From the NCBI GenBank assembly GCA_905372445.1, contig CAJPPF010000038.1, positions 1-15,280 of the forward strand: a stretch of 15,280 nucleotides of DNA, given 5' to 3'. Under the pieces are notes generated by a model. That model did not search any database. It saw only the letters and a list, made by a program, of their open reading frames with translations, and was not told the origin of the DNA. The translations under genes and the position numbers were made by a program. This DNA comes from an uncultured Prevotella sp. (GTDB lineage: Bacteria; Bacteroidota; Bacteroidia; Bacteroidales; Bacteroidaceae). Positions 1-7,982 of the stretch are shown piece by piece (positions within the stretch are counted from its first letter, which is position 1; every line of letters starts with the position of its first letter).

Positions 1-1646
1 GAATACTTCAAGTCATCGGTCGTGAGTGTGAACTTCGGCGTGTGCAACGGCTCGTCGGCGAAGGCATCGACCCCACCACAGGCGAAGCCACATACGAAGA
101 GCAGTTCATGCAAGAATCAATATTCCGGATGCACGCTGTGATAACACGTATACACGAGCTTGCCACCGGCGATGAATACCTCGCTGTCGACATCAACACA
201 CTTACGCGAATCATTGACCAGATAATACAGACCACAACGATGCCATTCCACGGCGAACCAGCCGTAAACCTACAGATTATGGGAGTGCTCGAAACGCGAA
301 ACCTCGACTTCGACCACGTCTTGATACTCTCATGCAATGAAGGCAATCTGCCTAAGGACGTCAGTTCATCGTCGCTAATACCATATATCGTCCGCAAGGC
401 GCACGGTCTGACGACCGTCGACCATAAGGTAGCCATCTTCGCATATTATTTCTACCGATTGCTGCAGCGCTGCGACGATATTTGCATTTCCTATAACTCA
501 TCGACTGAAGACGGGAATACCGGACAGATGAGCCGTTTCATGCTGCAGCTCATGGCAGAGAACGAATACATGTCGCTCAGTCAGCAAAACCTCATCACGC
601 GCCAATCGCCCGCGACGCCACACTCCCGAGCTATTGCGAAAGACGACGATGTGATGAACGCACTCGGGAATGTATCCTCCCTCTCGCCATCGATGATAAA
701 CAAGTATCTACGCTGCCCGTTGCAGTTCTATTACGACAAACTGGCGGGGCTGCGCGAGGCTGACGACGAAGACAGCATAGACCCGAGAAACTTCGGTACG
801 ATATTCCACGCCGCTGCCGAGCAGATGTATAATAACATCAATCGAAATAGAATAATCACCCCCGATGCAATCAAAGCGCTATTGGACAAGAAAGGCGAGG
901 CTGACATATATCGTTTTGTCGACGAGGCTTTCAAAGAAAAGTTCTTCAACGGCAGGCAGCCACGCTATGACGGCATGCAGACCATCAACCGCGAGGTAAT
1001 AAAACGTTTCCTCGTGCAACTACTCAGAGCCGACCTCGCACTTGCGCCATTCGAAATCATCGGTCTCGAACAGGACGCATACGAGCATTTGGAGATATGC
1101 CTGAAAGACGGAAGCAGGAAAAACATTCTCATAGGCGGAAACATCGACCGGCTGGACTGCATAAACAAGGATTCGTGCGACGGCAATGTAAGTCAGCTCC
1201 TGCGAGTTGTCGACTACAAGACCGGACGTTCCGTACCTGATGAACAGTCTTCCGTCGAAGACCTGTTCGACCCAAAGAACATCGACAAGCACAGCGATTA
1301 CCTTCTGCAGGTGATGCTCTACTCGATGATTGTCAGACATTCGCAAGAGCCTCAGCCGGCACGCGACGACAGACCCTCGTCTGCAGCACTCAACCCACAC
1401 AACTATCCCGTGAGTCCGGCATTGCTTTATATCCAGCGGTCTGAAAGCGTCAAGAATCCCGTCATCAAGATGGGCAAAGGCAAGGATGCCATGAGAATGG
1501 ATGATATCATCGATTACGAAACCACATTCCGCACGAGCCTTAACCAGCTGCTGGCAGAGATATTCGATCCTCACACTCCATTCACACCGACACCATATAC
1601 AAAGCGCTGCGAACGCTGCGCCTACCGCGACCTATGCAAGCGATAA
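1..1646 (+). CDS. AddB-like helicase/exonuclease, PD-(D/E)XK nuclease family, 3' part (5' end outside window)
   Basis: The frame is open from base 3, so the gene starts upstream of the window; 547 C-terminal codons are present. The visible N-terminal part resembles a UvrD/AddB-type helicase C-terminal domain (MGVLETRNLDFDHVLILSCN, about bases 279-338). A RecB-type nuclease domain follows: GGNIDRLD (1134-1157) and VVDYKTG (1206-1226) supply the catalytic Asp and the D-x-K motif. A cysteine in RCPLQFYY (714-716) plus a terminal C-x2-C-x5-C cluster (1608-1637) match the split four-cysteine [4Fe-4S] staple of AddB nucleases. The family acts with an AddA-type helicase in double-strand-break end resection. 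AddA is not visible here, and the whole protein would be expected near 1000 residues. The AddB-like class is well supported; the exact ortholog name is inferred. Confidence 0.88.
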   Translation, partial: ILQVIGRECELRRVQRLVGEGIDPTTGEATYEEQFMQESIFRMHAVITRIHELATGDEYLAVDINTLTRIIDQIIQTTTMPFHGEPAVNLQIMGVLETRNLDFDHVLILSCNEGNLPKDVSSSSLIPYIVRKAHGLTTVDHKVAIFAYYFYRLLQRCDDICISYNSSTEDGNTGQMSRFMLQLMAENEYMSLSQQNLITRQSPATPHSRAIAKDDDVMNALGNVSSLSPSMINKYLRCPLQFYYDKLAGLREADDEDSIDPRNFGTIFHAAAEQMYNNINRNRIITPDAIKALLDKKGEADIYRFVDEAFKEKFFNGRQPRYDGMQTINREVIKRFLVQLLRADLALAPFEIIGLEQDAYEHLEICLKDGSRKNILIGGNIDRLDCINKDSCDGNVSQLLRVVDYKTGRSVPDEQSSVEDLFDPKNIDKHSDYLLQVMLYSMIVRHSQEPQPARDDRPSSAALNPHNYPVSPALLYIQRSESVKNPVIKMGKGKDAMRMDDIIDYETTFRTSLNQLLAEIFDPHTPFTPTPYTKRCERCAYRDLCKR

Positions 1647-1785
1647 TATTTCTGCAGCTCGAATAACACACATACGACATACGTCAAGTAACGAGCCTCT
1701 GCGCTATACCATCCAACATCTGACTCCGGTTCCGGATATTTTTCTCACAAATGCCTTCTTTACCTGCGTCGGGCTCTTTGGTGCT

Positions 1786-1911
1786 TGCCGGCGTAGGGGC
1801 ATGATTTATCACGTTCCGCAATCTACGGGAATCAGGTAATCCGGCAGGCACTCGCGCAATGGACCCCAGCGCAACAGGCGGAACGTGATGAATCACGTCT
1901 CTACGCCGGCA
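1786..1911. repeat. REP doublet 1 (REPIN-like inverted repeat)
   Basis: Left arm 1786-1819 and right arm 1878-1911 are 34 bp inverted repeats with about four mismatches, both carrying the core CGTGATTTATCACG or a close variant and an outer GCCGGCGTAG. The 58 bp spacer contains CTCGCGCAATGGA, which recurs as CTCGCGTAATGGA in the doublet at 8542-8658, so the two are homologous over their whole length and not just in the arms. It lies between the 3' ends of the convergent addB-like and fusA2 genes. The transcript of either strand could fold into a long hairpin. This resembles REP doublets moved by TnpA_REP/RAYT enzymes in other bacteria, but none is encoded here. Confidence 0.8.
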
Positions 1912-1935
1912 GGGTTCATTTCGCGAGCGTTGGCA

Positions 1936-1978
1936 CAAAAAATTAAGACCCGGACTACACTTTGTGCGTCCGGGTCTT
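1936..1978 (-). terminator. Intrinsic terminator of fusA2
   Basis: An 11 bp perfect stem, AAGACCCGGAC (1945-1955) against GTCCGGGTCTT (1968-1978), closes a 12-base loop. Read on the minus strand it is followed by AATTTTTTG, a proper U-tract, 56 bases past the fusA2 stop codon. On the plus strand only a weak T-rich stretch follows, so it may work poorly for the addB-like gene. A second small hairpin, CAGGGT/ACCCTG (1998-2016), lies between it and fusA2. Confidence 0.85.
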
Positions 1979-2033
1979 GTTTGTATTTCGACCGTGGCAG
2001 GGTATTTACGACCCTGTTTCGGCAAAAGACGGC

Positions 2034-4190
2034 TTATTCTTCTTCCTGCTCTGCCTCGTGAGCCTTGATGAGCTCGCTTTGAACATCGGTAGGGACGAGC
2101 TCATAGCTTGCAAACTTCGTTGAGAATGAAGCGCGACCGCCAGTTAGAGAACTCAGAGCAACAGAATAGTTGCTTAGCTCTTTAAGTGGTATCTTGGCAG
2201 CAAGTTTCTGATAGCTACCCTCGGCATCCATGCCCATGATAAGTGCGCGGCGTCCCTGAAGGTCGGACATCACGTCACCCATATAGTCTGAAGGGACGAG
2301 GACTTCAAGGTCGTATATAGGCTCAAGAATCTTCGGACCGGCGTTCTTGAATGCTTCTGCAAATGCCTGACGGGCAGCAAGCATGAACGAGAGTTCGTTA
2401 GAATCTACCGGATGCATCTTACCGTCATATACGATTACACGTACATCGCGCGCATAAGAGCCTGTCAGCGGACCGCGTTCCATACGCTCCATTACGCCCT
2501 TAAGAATGGCAGGCATGAATCGCAAATCAATGGCACCGCCGACAACGGAGTTGAGGAATACGAGCTTGCCGCCCCACTCCAGGTCGATCTCCTCACGGCT
2601 CTTGATGTTCATCTTGAACTCCTGTCCGCCGAAGTTGAATACTGTAGGATCAGGCATTCCCTCTGCGTAGGGCTCGACAATAAGGTGTACTTCGCCAAAC
2701 TGACCTGCACCGCCCGACTGCTTCTTGTGACGATAGTCGGCACGCGCAACCTTTGTAATGGTTTCGCGATATGGAATGCGTGGCTCTTCATACTGAATCT
2801 GAAGCTTCTCGTTGTTCTCTAAACGCCATTTCAGCGTGCGCAGATGGAACTCTCCCTGCCCACGAACAATGACCTGACACAATTCCTTTGACTGCTCGAC
2901 AACCCATGTAGGATCTTCCTGACGCATCTTCTGCAATGCTGCCATCAGCTTCTCGGTCTCACCCTGGTTGACAGCCTTGATAGCACGGGAATAGCGTGCA
3001 TTTGGATATTTGATGTAGTCGAAACGATGCTCTACGTCCTTTCCGTTGAGAGTATTGCCTGTTTTCACGTCCTTGAGCTTCACGGTGCAGCCTATATCGC
3101 CTGCCTTCAGCTCCGGAACCTCAATTCTGTTCTGACCGGCGCATACGTATATTGTTCCGATACGTTCCTTTGAACCACGGTCGGCATTAGTCAAATCGTC
3201 GCCACTCTTTACCGTTCCGCTCATCACCTTGAAGTATTGCACCTCGCCGATGTGTGGTTCAACGGCGGTCTTGAAGAAGAATAGCGATGTGCCGGCTTTC
3301 GAGTCGGCAGCAACTTCCTCTCCGCGTGTGTTGCGTACCTTTGGCATCTCGTCAACGAAAGGAACGACGTTGCCGAGGAATTCCATCAGGCGGCGTACAC
3401 CCATGTCGCGACCTGCGTCGACACAGAAGACGGGGAACATGGAACGTGTCTCCAAACCAAGACGTATGCCCTTGCGGAGCTCATCCTCGGTAAGCGGCTC
3501 TTCCATGAAGAACTTCTCCATCAGTGTCTCGTCATTCTCTGCTGCAGCTTCTACAAGAGCCTGGTGCAGTGCCATTGCCTTGTCCATCTCTTCGGCAGGG
3601 ATATCCTCGATCGTTGGGACACCACCGTCAGGACCCCACGAATATTTCTTCATCAGAAGGACGTCGATGAGTGAGTTGAACTCAGGTCCTTCATTCAAAG
3701 GGTACTGTATCTGTACAACCTTTGAACCAAAGCTCTCGCGCAGACGTTCTACGCTCATCGTGTAATCACACTTCTCGGCGTCAAGTTGGTTGATAAGGAA
3801 TATAACCGGTTTGTTGAGCTTCTCAGTGTAACGGAAATGATTCATCGTACCGACTTCAGGACCTACCTGCCCATTGATGAGCAGAATAGCTGTATCGGTA
3901 ACGTGCAAGGCTGTCAATGCCTGTCCGATAAAATCATCAGCACCAGGGCAGTCAATGATATTTAGCTTCTTGCCATTGAACTCTGTGTGGAACACTGTTG
4001 AGAACACAGAATATCCATACTCGTGCTCTACAGGGAAATAGTCGCTGACCGTATTATGCTGAGTTATACGACCGCGACGCTTAATGACGCCGGCTTCAAA
4101 AAGGAGCGACTCGGTAAGTGTGGTCTTACCAGAACCATCATTGCCCAACAAGGCAATGTTTTTGATTTCTTCAGTTTGATAAACTTTCAT
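2034..4190 (-). CDS. fusA2: EF-G2-type elongation factor G paralog with degenerate GTPase motifs
   Basis: The 718-residue protein has EF-G architecture: G domain (about 1-280), domain II and domains III-V. It shares the whole fold with EF-G, but its GTPase motifs depart from the consensus. The P-loop is GNDGSGKT (16-23). The switch I segment YGYSV (58-62) replaces RGITI. The switch II motif is DCPGA (80-84), where canonical DTPGH has the catalytic His. G4 is NQLD (134-137) instead of NKxD. These features and the start MKVYQTEEIKNIALLG match, from memory, the Bacteroides EF-G2 group (FusA2, BT2167 in B. thetaiotaomicron), reported to support translation without GTPase activity under carbon limitation and to matter for gut colonisation. 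The gene is monocistronic, divergent from hemW with 190 bp between, and ends at a strong terminator. I found no exact TAnnTTTG promoter in that gap on this strand. Confidence 0.9.
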   Translation of the reverse strand: MKVYQTEEIKNIALLGNDGSGKTTLTESLLFEAGVIKRRGRITQHNTVSDYFPVEHEYGYSVFSTVFHTEFNGKKLNIIDCPGADDFIGQALTALHVTDTAILLINGQVGPEVGTMNHFRYTEKLNKPVIFLINQLDAEKCDYTMSVERLRESFGSKVVQIQYPLNEGPEFNSLIDVLLMKKYSWGPDGGVPTIEDIPAEEMDKAMALHQALVEAAAENDETLMEKFFMEEPLTEDELRKGIRLGLETRSMFPVFCVDAGRDMGVRRLMEFLGNVVPFVDEMPKVRNTRGEEVAADSKAGTSLFFFKTAVEPHIGEVQYFKVMSGTVKSGDDLTNADRGSKERIGTIYVCAGQNRIEVPELKAGDIGCTVKLKDVKTGNTLNGKDVEHRFDYIKYPNARYSRAIKAVNQGETEKLMAALQKMRQEDPTWVVEQSKELCQVIVRGQGEFHLRTLKWRLENNEKLQIQYEEPRIPYRETITKVARADYRHKKQSGGAGQFGEVHLIVEPYAEGMPDPTVFNFGGQEFKMNIKSREEIDLEWGGKLVFLNSVVGGAIDLRFMPAILKGVMERMERGPLTGSYARDVRVIVYDGKMHPVDSNELSFMLAARQAFAEAFKNAGPKILEPIYDLEVLVPSDYMGDVMSDLQGRRALIMGMDAEGSYQKLAAKIPLKELSNYSVALSSLTGGRASFSTKFASYELVPTDVQSELIKAHEAEQEEE

Positions 4191-4343
4191 AACTGTTTAT
4201 AGGTTTATAAGTTAATCTTAGGTCTTTAGATTGAAAAAGGGGCAATTTTCATGCCACCTGTTTTCAGCCGTCTAAGTTAGATAAAAAACACGAAATCACC
4301 AAAAGAATTAATGGAAAAACTACGGAAAGATGAAAGATATTAG

Positions 4344-4351
4344 TAATTTTG
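4344..4351 (+). promoter_or_regulatory. Bacteroidota -7 element for hemW
   Basis: TAATTTTG matches TAnnTTTG 30 bases before the hemW ATG. No clear TTTG lies about 20 bases upstream, so the -33 half is weak. The leader would be roughly 24 bases. Confidence 0.5.
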
Positions 4352-4380
4352 CAGCCGTAGATAACTTCTTCTCATTATAA

Positions 4381-5490
4381 ATGGCTGGCATATACATACA
4401 CATCCCATTCTGTAAGACACGCTGCATTTACTGCGGATTCTATTCAACGACATATAATGACATTCAGTCACGATATGTCGATGCTGTGCTTAAAGAACTG
4501 GAACTGCGTAGTGATTACATTAATGAACCGATAGAGACAATCTACCTCGGAGGCGGCACGCCAAGTCAGTTGCATTTTGACCTTATTGAACAACTCATAT
4601 CCAATCTGACAAGTCGCGCCGACGTGGCTCGCCATTGCAAGGAAATTACCATAGAGTGTAATCCTGATGATGTGAACGATGAACTGGCGGCTTTATTTCG
4701 CCGCCTCGGGGTCAACCGCATCTCTATGGGCGTACAGACATTCTCCGACGAGCGTCTGCGGTTTATAAGGCGTCGCCATACCGCAGAGCAAGCACACAAG
4801 GCAGTGGACACTCTGCGTAAGGCAGGAATAAAGAATATCAGCATCGACCTGATGTTCGGTTTCCCGGACGAGACAATGGACGAATGGATTGGCGACATAG
4901 ATACGGCAATCAGCCTCGGCGTGGAGCATATCTCTGCCTACAGTCTTATGTATGAGGAAGGTACACCCTTGTTCAGTATGCTTGAACGCGGAGAGATTAA
5001 GGAAATAGACGAAGAGCTCAGCCGTCGGATGTATTATGCTCTCATCGACCGCCTCACAGCATCCGGATACTTCCAATATGAAATATCAAACTTCGCACGT
5101 GAGGGTTTCCGCTCACGTCATAACTCTTCTTATTGGCGTGCAGTGCCCTACATTGGACTGGGCGCCGGCGCTCATTCCTACGACGGGCATTCCCGACAGT
5201 GGAACATCGACAATATCCATACATATATATATAAGGTGGAAAACGGAACCATTCCGTATGAGCGTGAGGAACTCGATGCAGTCACACGTTATAACGACAT
5301 GATAACGACAGCACTGCGCACATGCGAGGGGATAGAGATAAAGGAAGGCGGATTCTACGACTACATGATGAGCAGCGCCAAGAAGCTCGTCAGCGAAGGA
5401 TTACTTGCAGTCGACAATGGTCATCTGCACCTGACAAGAAAAGGGCTGTATGTCAGCGATGATATTATGGCAGAACTGATAAAAGCCTGA
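4381..5490 (+). CDS. hemW: Radical SAM heme chaperone HemW (HemN-like)
   Basis: The 369-residue protein opens with a radical SAM motif C-x3-C-x2-C (Cys11, Cys15, Cys18) in PFCKTRCIYCGF. The residue two after the last Cys is Phe, as in HemW, whereas true coproporphyrinogen dehydrogenase HemN has a fourth Cys there. GGGTPS (57-62) is the SAM-binding glycine motif, and NRISMGVQTF (112-121) and SIDLMFGFPDET (154-165) are conserved in the HemN/HemW family. The C-terminal 70 residues fit the HemN_C domain. HemW binds heme and a 4Fe-4S cluster and is thought to deliver heme to respiratory enzymes; older annotations call it oxygen-independent coproporphyrinogen III oxidase. It is divergent from fusA2 and appears monocistronic, with a 162 bp gap before the convergent next gene. 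Confidence 0.92.
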   Translation: MAGIYIHIPFCKTRCIYCGFYSTTYNDIQSRYVDAVLKELELRSDYINEPIETIYLGGGTPSQLHFDLIEQLISNLTSRADVARHCKEITIECNPDDVNDELAALFRRLGVNRISMGVQTFSDERLRFIRRRHTAEQAHKAVDTLRKAGIKNISIDLMFGFPDETMDEWIGDIDTAISLGVEHISAYSLMYEEGTPLFSMLERGEIKEIDEELSRRMYYALIDRLTASGYFQYEISNFAREGFRSRHNSSYWRAVPYIGLGAGAHSYDGHSRQWNIDNIHTYIYKVENGTIPYEREELDAVTRYNDMITTALRTCEGIEIKEGGFYDYMMSSAKKLVSEGLLAVDNGHLHLTRKGLYVSDDIMAELIKA

Positions 5491-5624
5491 ACGCGTTCAC
5501 AACATATTGATCAGTCGGGGCAAAAGAATACTTGACTCTCAGAGCCAATACAATAACAACACGTGGCAACAAAGCAAGCACACGAAAGCTTGCAACAAGA
5601 AAAACGTACCTCTGCCAAGGGCAT

Positions 5625-5651
5625 CCCTTACAAAAGAACAACCTGTAAGGG
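5625..5651. terminator. Possible bidirectional hairpin between convergent genes
   Basis: CCCTTACA (5625-5632) pairs perfectly with TGTAAGGG (5644-5651) around an 11-base loop. It sits between the convergent 3' ends of hemW and the hemerythrin-LuxR gene, two bases past the latter's stop. Neither strand has a strong T-tract, so termination is uncertain. The rest of 5491-5652 shows nothing I can name. Confidence 0.35.
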
Positions 5652-5652
5652 T

Positions 5653-6603
5653 TTACAGCTTCACTGACGAAATATCCACGAGGTTATTCACAATGGCATA
5701 TATTGTCAACCCGGCAGGAGTATGTATCTGCAATTTCTTTGCTATATTACGACGATGAGTGATGACGGTGTTAGGTGAAATGTTGAGATGGTCAGCTATT
5801 TCCTTGTTTGCCATTCCCTGCACCACGCAGATTATTACGTCTTTCTCGCGTTCTGATATTGACTCCTGACTGTCGTTGCCTATCATGGTTGAGATTTTCT
5901 GTGTCACTCCACTCTGCTTCATCCTCTCCTTTAGATTACGTATGGCAGGAATGAAGATATGGTCTTCCACTTCAACATGCTGCTCAAGCCAACGTTCAGA
6001 GTTATAAATGTCGTAGAGTGTAGCCATCAGGCGGTTGTTGCTCAAGCGGTCAGATGGAAGATACTTAATTACGATATTCTTTAGTTCCTTCAGCTTCTGA
6101 TCTGTCTGGTGACGATGCTTTGAGAAAGTCTCCAACGTAGAGTCATTTCCCACTTTACCGTTAATCATATTCTCAACAAAGGGGAAGAGCATTCTCTCCT
6201 CGTGCTGCATATGAGCCTTTATGCTGTTTGTATAGCCGTCGTATAGGCGAAGGATTAGCGATGCAAGGCTATCGTTCTCGTTAAGAGCCTCCGTCAATTC
6301 TTTCCTGATATATGGCATTTCAAAATCTATGAAGTAGGCATGCGATGCTTTGAGATAATGCAGCAAGGTCGGAACCGACAGACGGTCTACCGCCTCTGTG
6401 GCGATATGTCCATTGACGCAGAAGTTCACAACCGTCATAAACGTATATGTGTCGACTCCCTGCTGATTGCAGACCTCACGTACAGTCTTATCGCCAAAGC
6501 CCATGCTAATGCCGAATGCACTGAGCATCTGAAGGATGCTGTAGTCATCGCGTATAATGCTGATCATCTTATCGTCAGCCTCGTACATCTTTAGATTTCT
6601 CAT
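5653..6603 (-). CDS. Hemerythrin-domain LuxR-type transcriptional regulator (RIC-like N-terminus)
   Basis: Three parts are seen in 316 residues. Residues about 16-62 resemble the ScdA_N domain of YtfE/RIC iron-centre repair proteins, but the usual Cys-Cys near GIxFCCGG is missing (GISMGFGD here). Residues about 80-225 look like a hemerythrin-type four-helix domain with diiron ligand candidates His88, His131, His134/Glu135, His163/His165, His209 and Glu213, including HEERMLFP and HVEVEDHIFIP. Residues 248-305 form a LuxR/GerE helix-turn-helix (SISEREKDVIICVVQGMANK). A diiron domain fused to a DNA-binding domain suggests a sensor of oxygen, nitric oxide or iron state acting on transcription; that role is inferred. 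Position 6588 is an alternative start, giving a leader of about 28 bases from the promoter instead of about 13. The gene stands alone between terminators. Confidence 0.85.
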   Translation of the reverse strand: MRNLKMYEADDKMISIIRDDYSILQMLSAFGISMGFGDKTVREVCNQQGVDTYTFMTVVNFCVNGHIATEAVDRLSVPTLLHYLKASHAYFIDFEMPYIRKELTEALNENDSLASLILRLYDGYTNSIKAHMQHEERMLFPFVENMINGKVGNDSTLETFSKHRHQTDQKLKELKNIVIKYLPSDRLSNNRLMATLYDIYNSERWLEQHVEVEDHIFIPAIRNLKERMKQSGVTQKISTMIGNDSQESISEREKDVIICVVQGMANKEIADHLNISPNTVITHRRNIAKKLQIHTPAGLTIYAIVNNLVDISSVKL

Positions 6604-6622
6604 ATCTTAACAAGTTAGTTTG

Positions 6623-6657
6623 CAAAGTTACCGTTTTTTTTGTAAACAAGCAAACAA
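6623..6657 (-). promoter_or_regulatory. Bacteroidota promoter of the hemerythrin-LuxR gene
   Basis: On the minus strand TAACTTTG (6623-6630) is an exact TAnnTTTG -7 box, and TTGTTTG (6651-6657) is a -33 box 20 bases upstream. This is the best-matched promoter in the window. Transcription would start near 6617, just ahead of the ATG at 6603. Confidence 0.75.
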
Positions 6658-6767
6658 TGTCAAACTTTTATCATCTCCTATACTCTAAAATCTTAATAAT
6701 TTCTATATGTCAAGGTGTATGAATCCGGGATCATAAGAACGCTGCTTTCTTTGCGTGTAAGAAAGAA

Positions 6768-6799
6768 AACGGCAATACATGAGCCTATGTATTGCCGTT
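6768..6799 (-). terminator. Intrinsic terminator of the DUF2335-like operon
   Basis: AACGGCAATACAT (6768-6780) and ATGTATTGCCGTT (6787-6799) form a 13 bp perfect stem with a six-base loop. On the minus strand it is followed by TTCTTTC, T-rich as expected, and it starts about 25 bases past the stop of the membrane protein gene. Confidence 0.8.
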
Positions 6800-6823
6800 A
6801 TGGTATATCTGATGATAAAAAGA

Positions 6824-7321
6824 TTATTCTTGCTTTTCTACCGATTCCTTTTCTGATTTGGGGTTCTGGCGCAGTACAAAAACCACTGCAAGCCCTATGG
6901 CAGCCGTCATCATTATTCCAGACACCCAATCATGTCCTTGGAGTGCAAGCACTGCCGCAGCAATGATAAGAAGAACGACTATGGAATAGCCCATCCACTG
7001 TCCTCTGCGACTTTCGAGAAGTCCACCATTTACAATATGTTCTTCTGTTTGAATACGATGGTTGACTTGTTTTTCCGTCATTGCCAAAATACGTTCAGGG
7101 GCATTATTTATGACTTCACCGTATGCCTTGAAATCCTCAGGTGCTGGAAGTGGTCCTTGGAAAGTGCGTTCCGATTCTATAGCCATAAAAGCCTTTACAA
7201 GCGTATGGCGTTGCTCAGGATTTAGAGAGTCAAGAACCTTATTGAGATCTGTGGTCTGAATGTCATTGTCTACATTAGCAGGTGGAATATGCTCTGCTTC
7301 ATTTTTATTTCTTTTGTCCAT
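6824..7321 (-). CDS. DUF2335-like membrane protein
   Basis: The 165-residue protein has a charged N-terminal half and a segment FQGPLPAPEDFKAYGEVINN (about 54-73) leading into APERILAMTEKQVNHR, the pattern I associate with DUF2335. Two hydrophobic stretches follow: SIVVLLIIAAAVLALQ (about 112-127) and a second about 134-150 (GIMMTAAIGLAVVFVL), then a short charged tail. It is probably an inner-membrane protein with a long cytosolic N-terminus and a helical hairpin in the membrane. The start ATG lies inside the last codons of the upstream 76-residue gene (17-base overlap), implying coupled translation. The family has no established function that I know of. The pairing with a small soluble protein recalls toxin-antitoxin or accessory modules, but nothing in the sequence proves that. 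Confidence 0.75.
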   Translation of the reverse strand: MDKRNKNEAEHIPPANVDNDIQTTDLNKVLDSLNPEQRHTLVKAFMAIESERTFQGPLPAPEDFKAYGEVINNAPERILAMTEKQVNHRIQTEEHIVNGGLLESRRGQWMGYSIVVLLIIAAAVLALQGHDWVSGIMMTAAIGLAVVFVLRQNPKSEKESVEKQE

Positions 7322-7535
7322 TCACAATGAGTTTTATAGCAATGTCCATATCTCTTGCAACGATTCTTGCATCACGCCGGAGGTCTTCTCTGTCGCTGCC
7401 TTGCAAATAGCGTTCAAATCGCTTTACAGACGTCAGTCCCAATGCCGACAAAAAGCCTGTCCGCAATGTCGGTTTTTGCTTCAGGAGTTCCAATGTAGTG
7501 ACTTGCCTATGATTAATGTCTAATACAATTTCCAT
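7305..7535 (-). CDS. Small protein of unknown function, first gene of the DUF2335-like pair
   Basis: I do not recognise this 76-residue protein. It has no membrane segment or signal peptide, is basic and likely mostly helical: LELLKQKPTLRTGFLSALGL, then a charged part SDREDLRRDARIVARDMDIA. The ATG has an upstream AAAAGG at a sensible distance and a -7 promoter box about 35 bases away. Its end overlaps the start of the membrane protein gene by 17 bases, so the two are almost certainly one operon. Its reading frame and promoter make it a credible gene; its role is unknown. Confidence 0.65.
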   Translation of the reverse strand: MEIVLDINHRQVTTLELLKQKPTLRTGFLSALGLTSVKRFERYLQGSDREDLRRDARIVARDMDIAIKLIVNGQKK

Positions 7536-7569
7536 GACCTTTTGTCTATATTATAAAACAATCACACTG

Positions 7570-7577
7570 CAAATATA
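7570..7577 (-). promoter_or_regulatory. -7 element of the DUF2335-like operon
   Basis: TATATTTG on the minus strand matches TAnnTTTG, about 35 bases before the ATG of the 76-residue gene. The -33 position (near 7597) reads TTTC, so only a partial match. Confidence 0.5.
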
Positions 7578-7640
7578 AGATTTTTATTATAAAAACGAAA
7601 GAAAAAGCGTAATTATTTTGTGTGTGGCGAAACTTTTTTA

Positions 7641-7833
7641 CCTAAATCGATCATTAGAGTCCTTTTCTGATTTTGTTCGATTGTTGAGTAGATGTGCTGA
7701 CGTTTAATCGAAGGCGTAGCGGGCTACGGCGAGATGAAATGGTAGCACAGATGCCGACAAGCGGACTAAAGCAGTAAGGAAGCATGACGGTAATAACAAA
7801 TCTAAGCAAATGCGGTCTAATGACTGATTTATG
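7641..7833 (-). mobile_element. MITE-like TIR element, copy B (193 bp)
   Basis: The ends CCTAAATCGATCATTAG (7641-7657) and the complement of 7817-7833 (CATAAATCAGTCATTAG) are inverted repeats, 14 of 17 matching. The element aligns end to end, in opposite orientation, with 15006-15199, with an almost indel-free alignment up to about base 7785 and roughly two-thirds identity by eye, including an identical 18-base stretch GGCGTAGCGGGCTACGGC (7713-7730). TTTA flanks both sides (7637-7640 and 7834-7837), a possible target duplication. No transposase is encoded, so any movement would need an enzyme from elsewhere. Strand is set so that copy A is plus. Confidence 0.7.
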
Positions 7834-7982
7834 TTTATCACGTTCCGCATTGATAATTCATCACATTCTACATTATCAAATCAAACCACTATAATTTGCT
7901 CTGGTTTGACAAATCTCTTGTCATTTGCCAGGACATTTGCAGAGGTTTGTCAATACGGAACGTGATAAATCACGCCCCTTCG
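7834..7982. repeat. REP doublet 3, degenerate, with hairpin-rich spacer
   Basis: TTTATCACGTTCCG (7834-7847) and CGGAACGTGATAAATCACG with its CCCCTTCG tail (7956-7982) are inverted REP arms. The left arm lacks its outer half where TIR element copy B ends. The spacer differs from those of the other doublets and holds two overlapping hairpins: TCAAACCA/TGGTTTGA (7881-7888, 7902-7909) and TTGACAAATCTCT paired with 7941-7953 with one G-T. Confidence 0.65.

Noticed and set aside
1020..1574. 184-codon antisense frame inside the addB-like gene
   Set aside because: It lies opposite a clear nuclease domain with intact motifs and has no family features; a shadow of the coding strand.
5507..5758. Small plus-strand frame downstream of hemW
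   Set aside because: It overlaps the end of the hemerythrin-LuxR gene, has no promoter and reads as low-complexity sequence.
6932..7259. Plus-strand frames opposite the DUF2335-like gene
   Set aside because: They are antisense to a gene with promoter, terminator and a coherent membrane topology.
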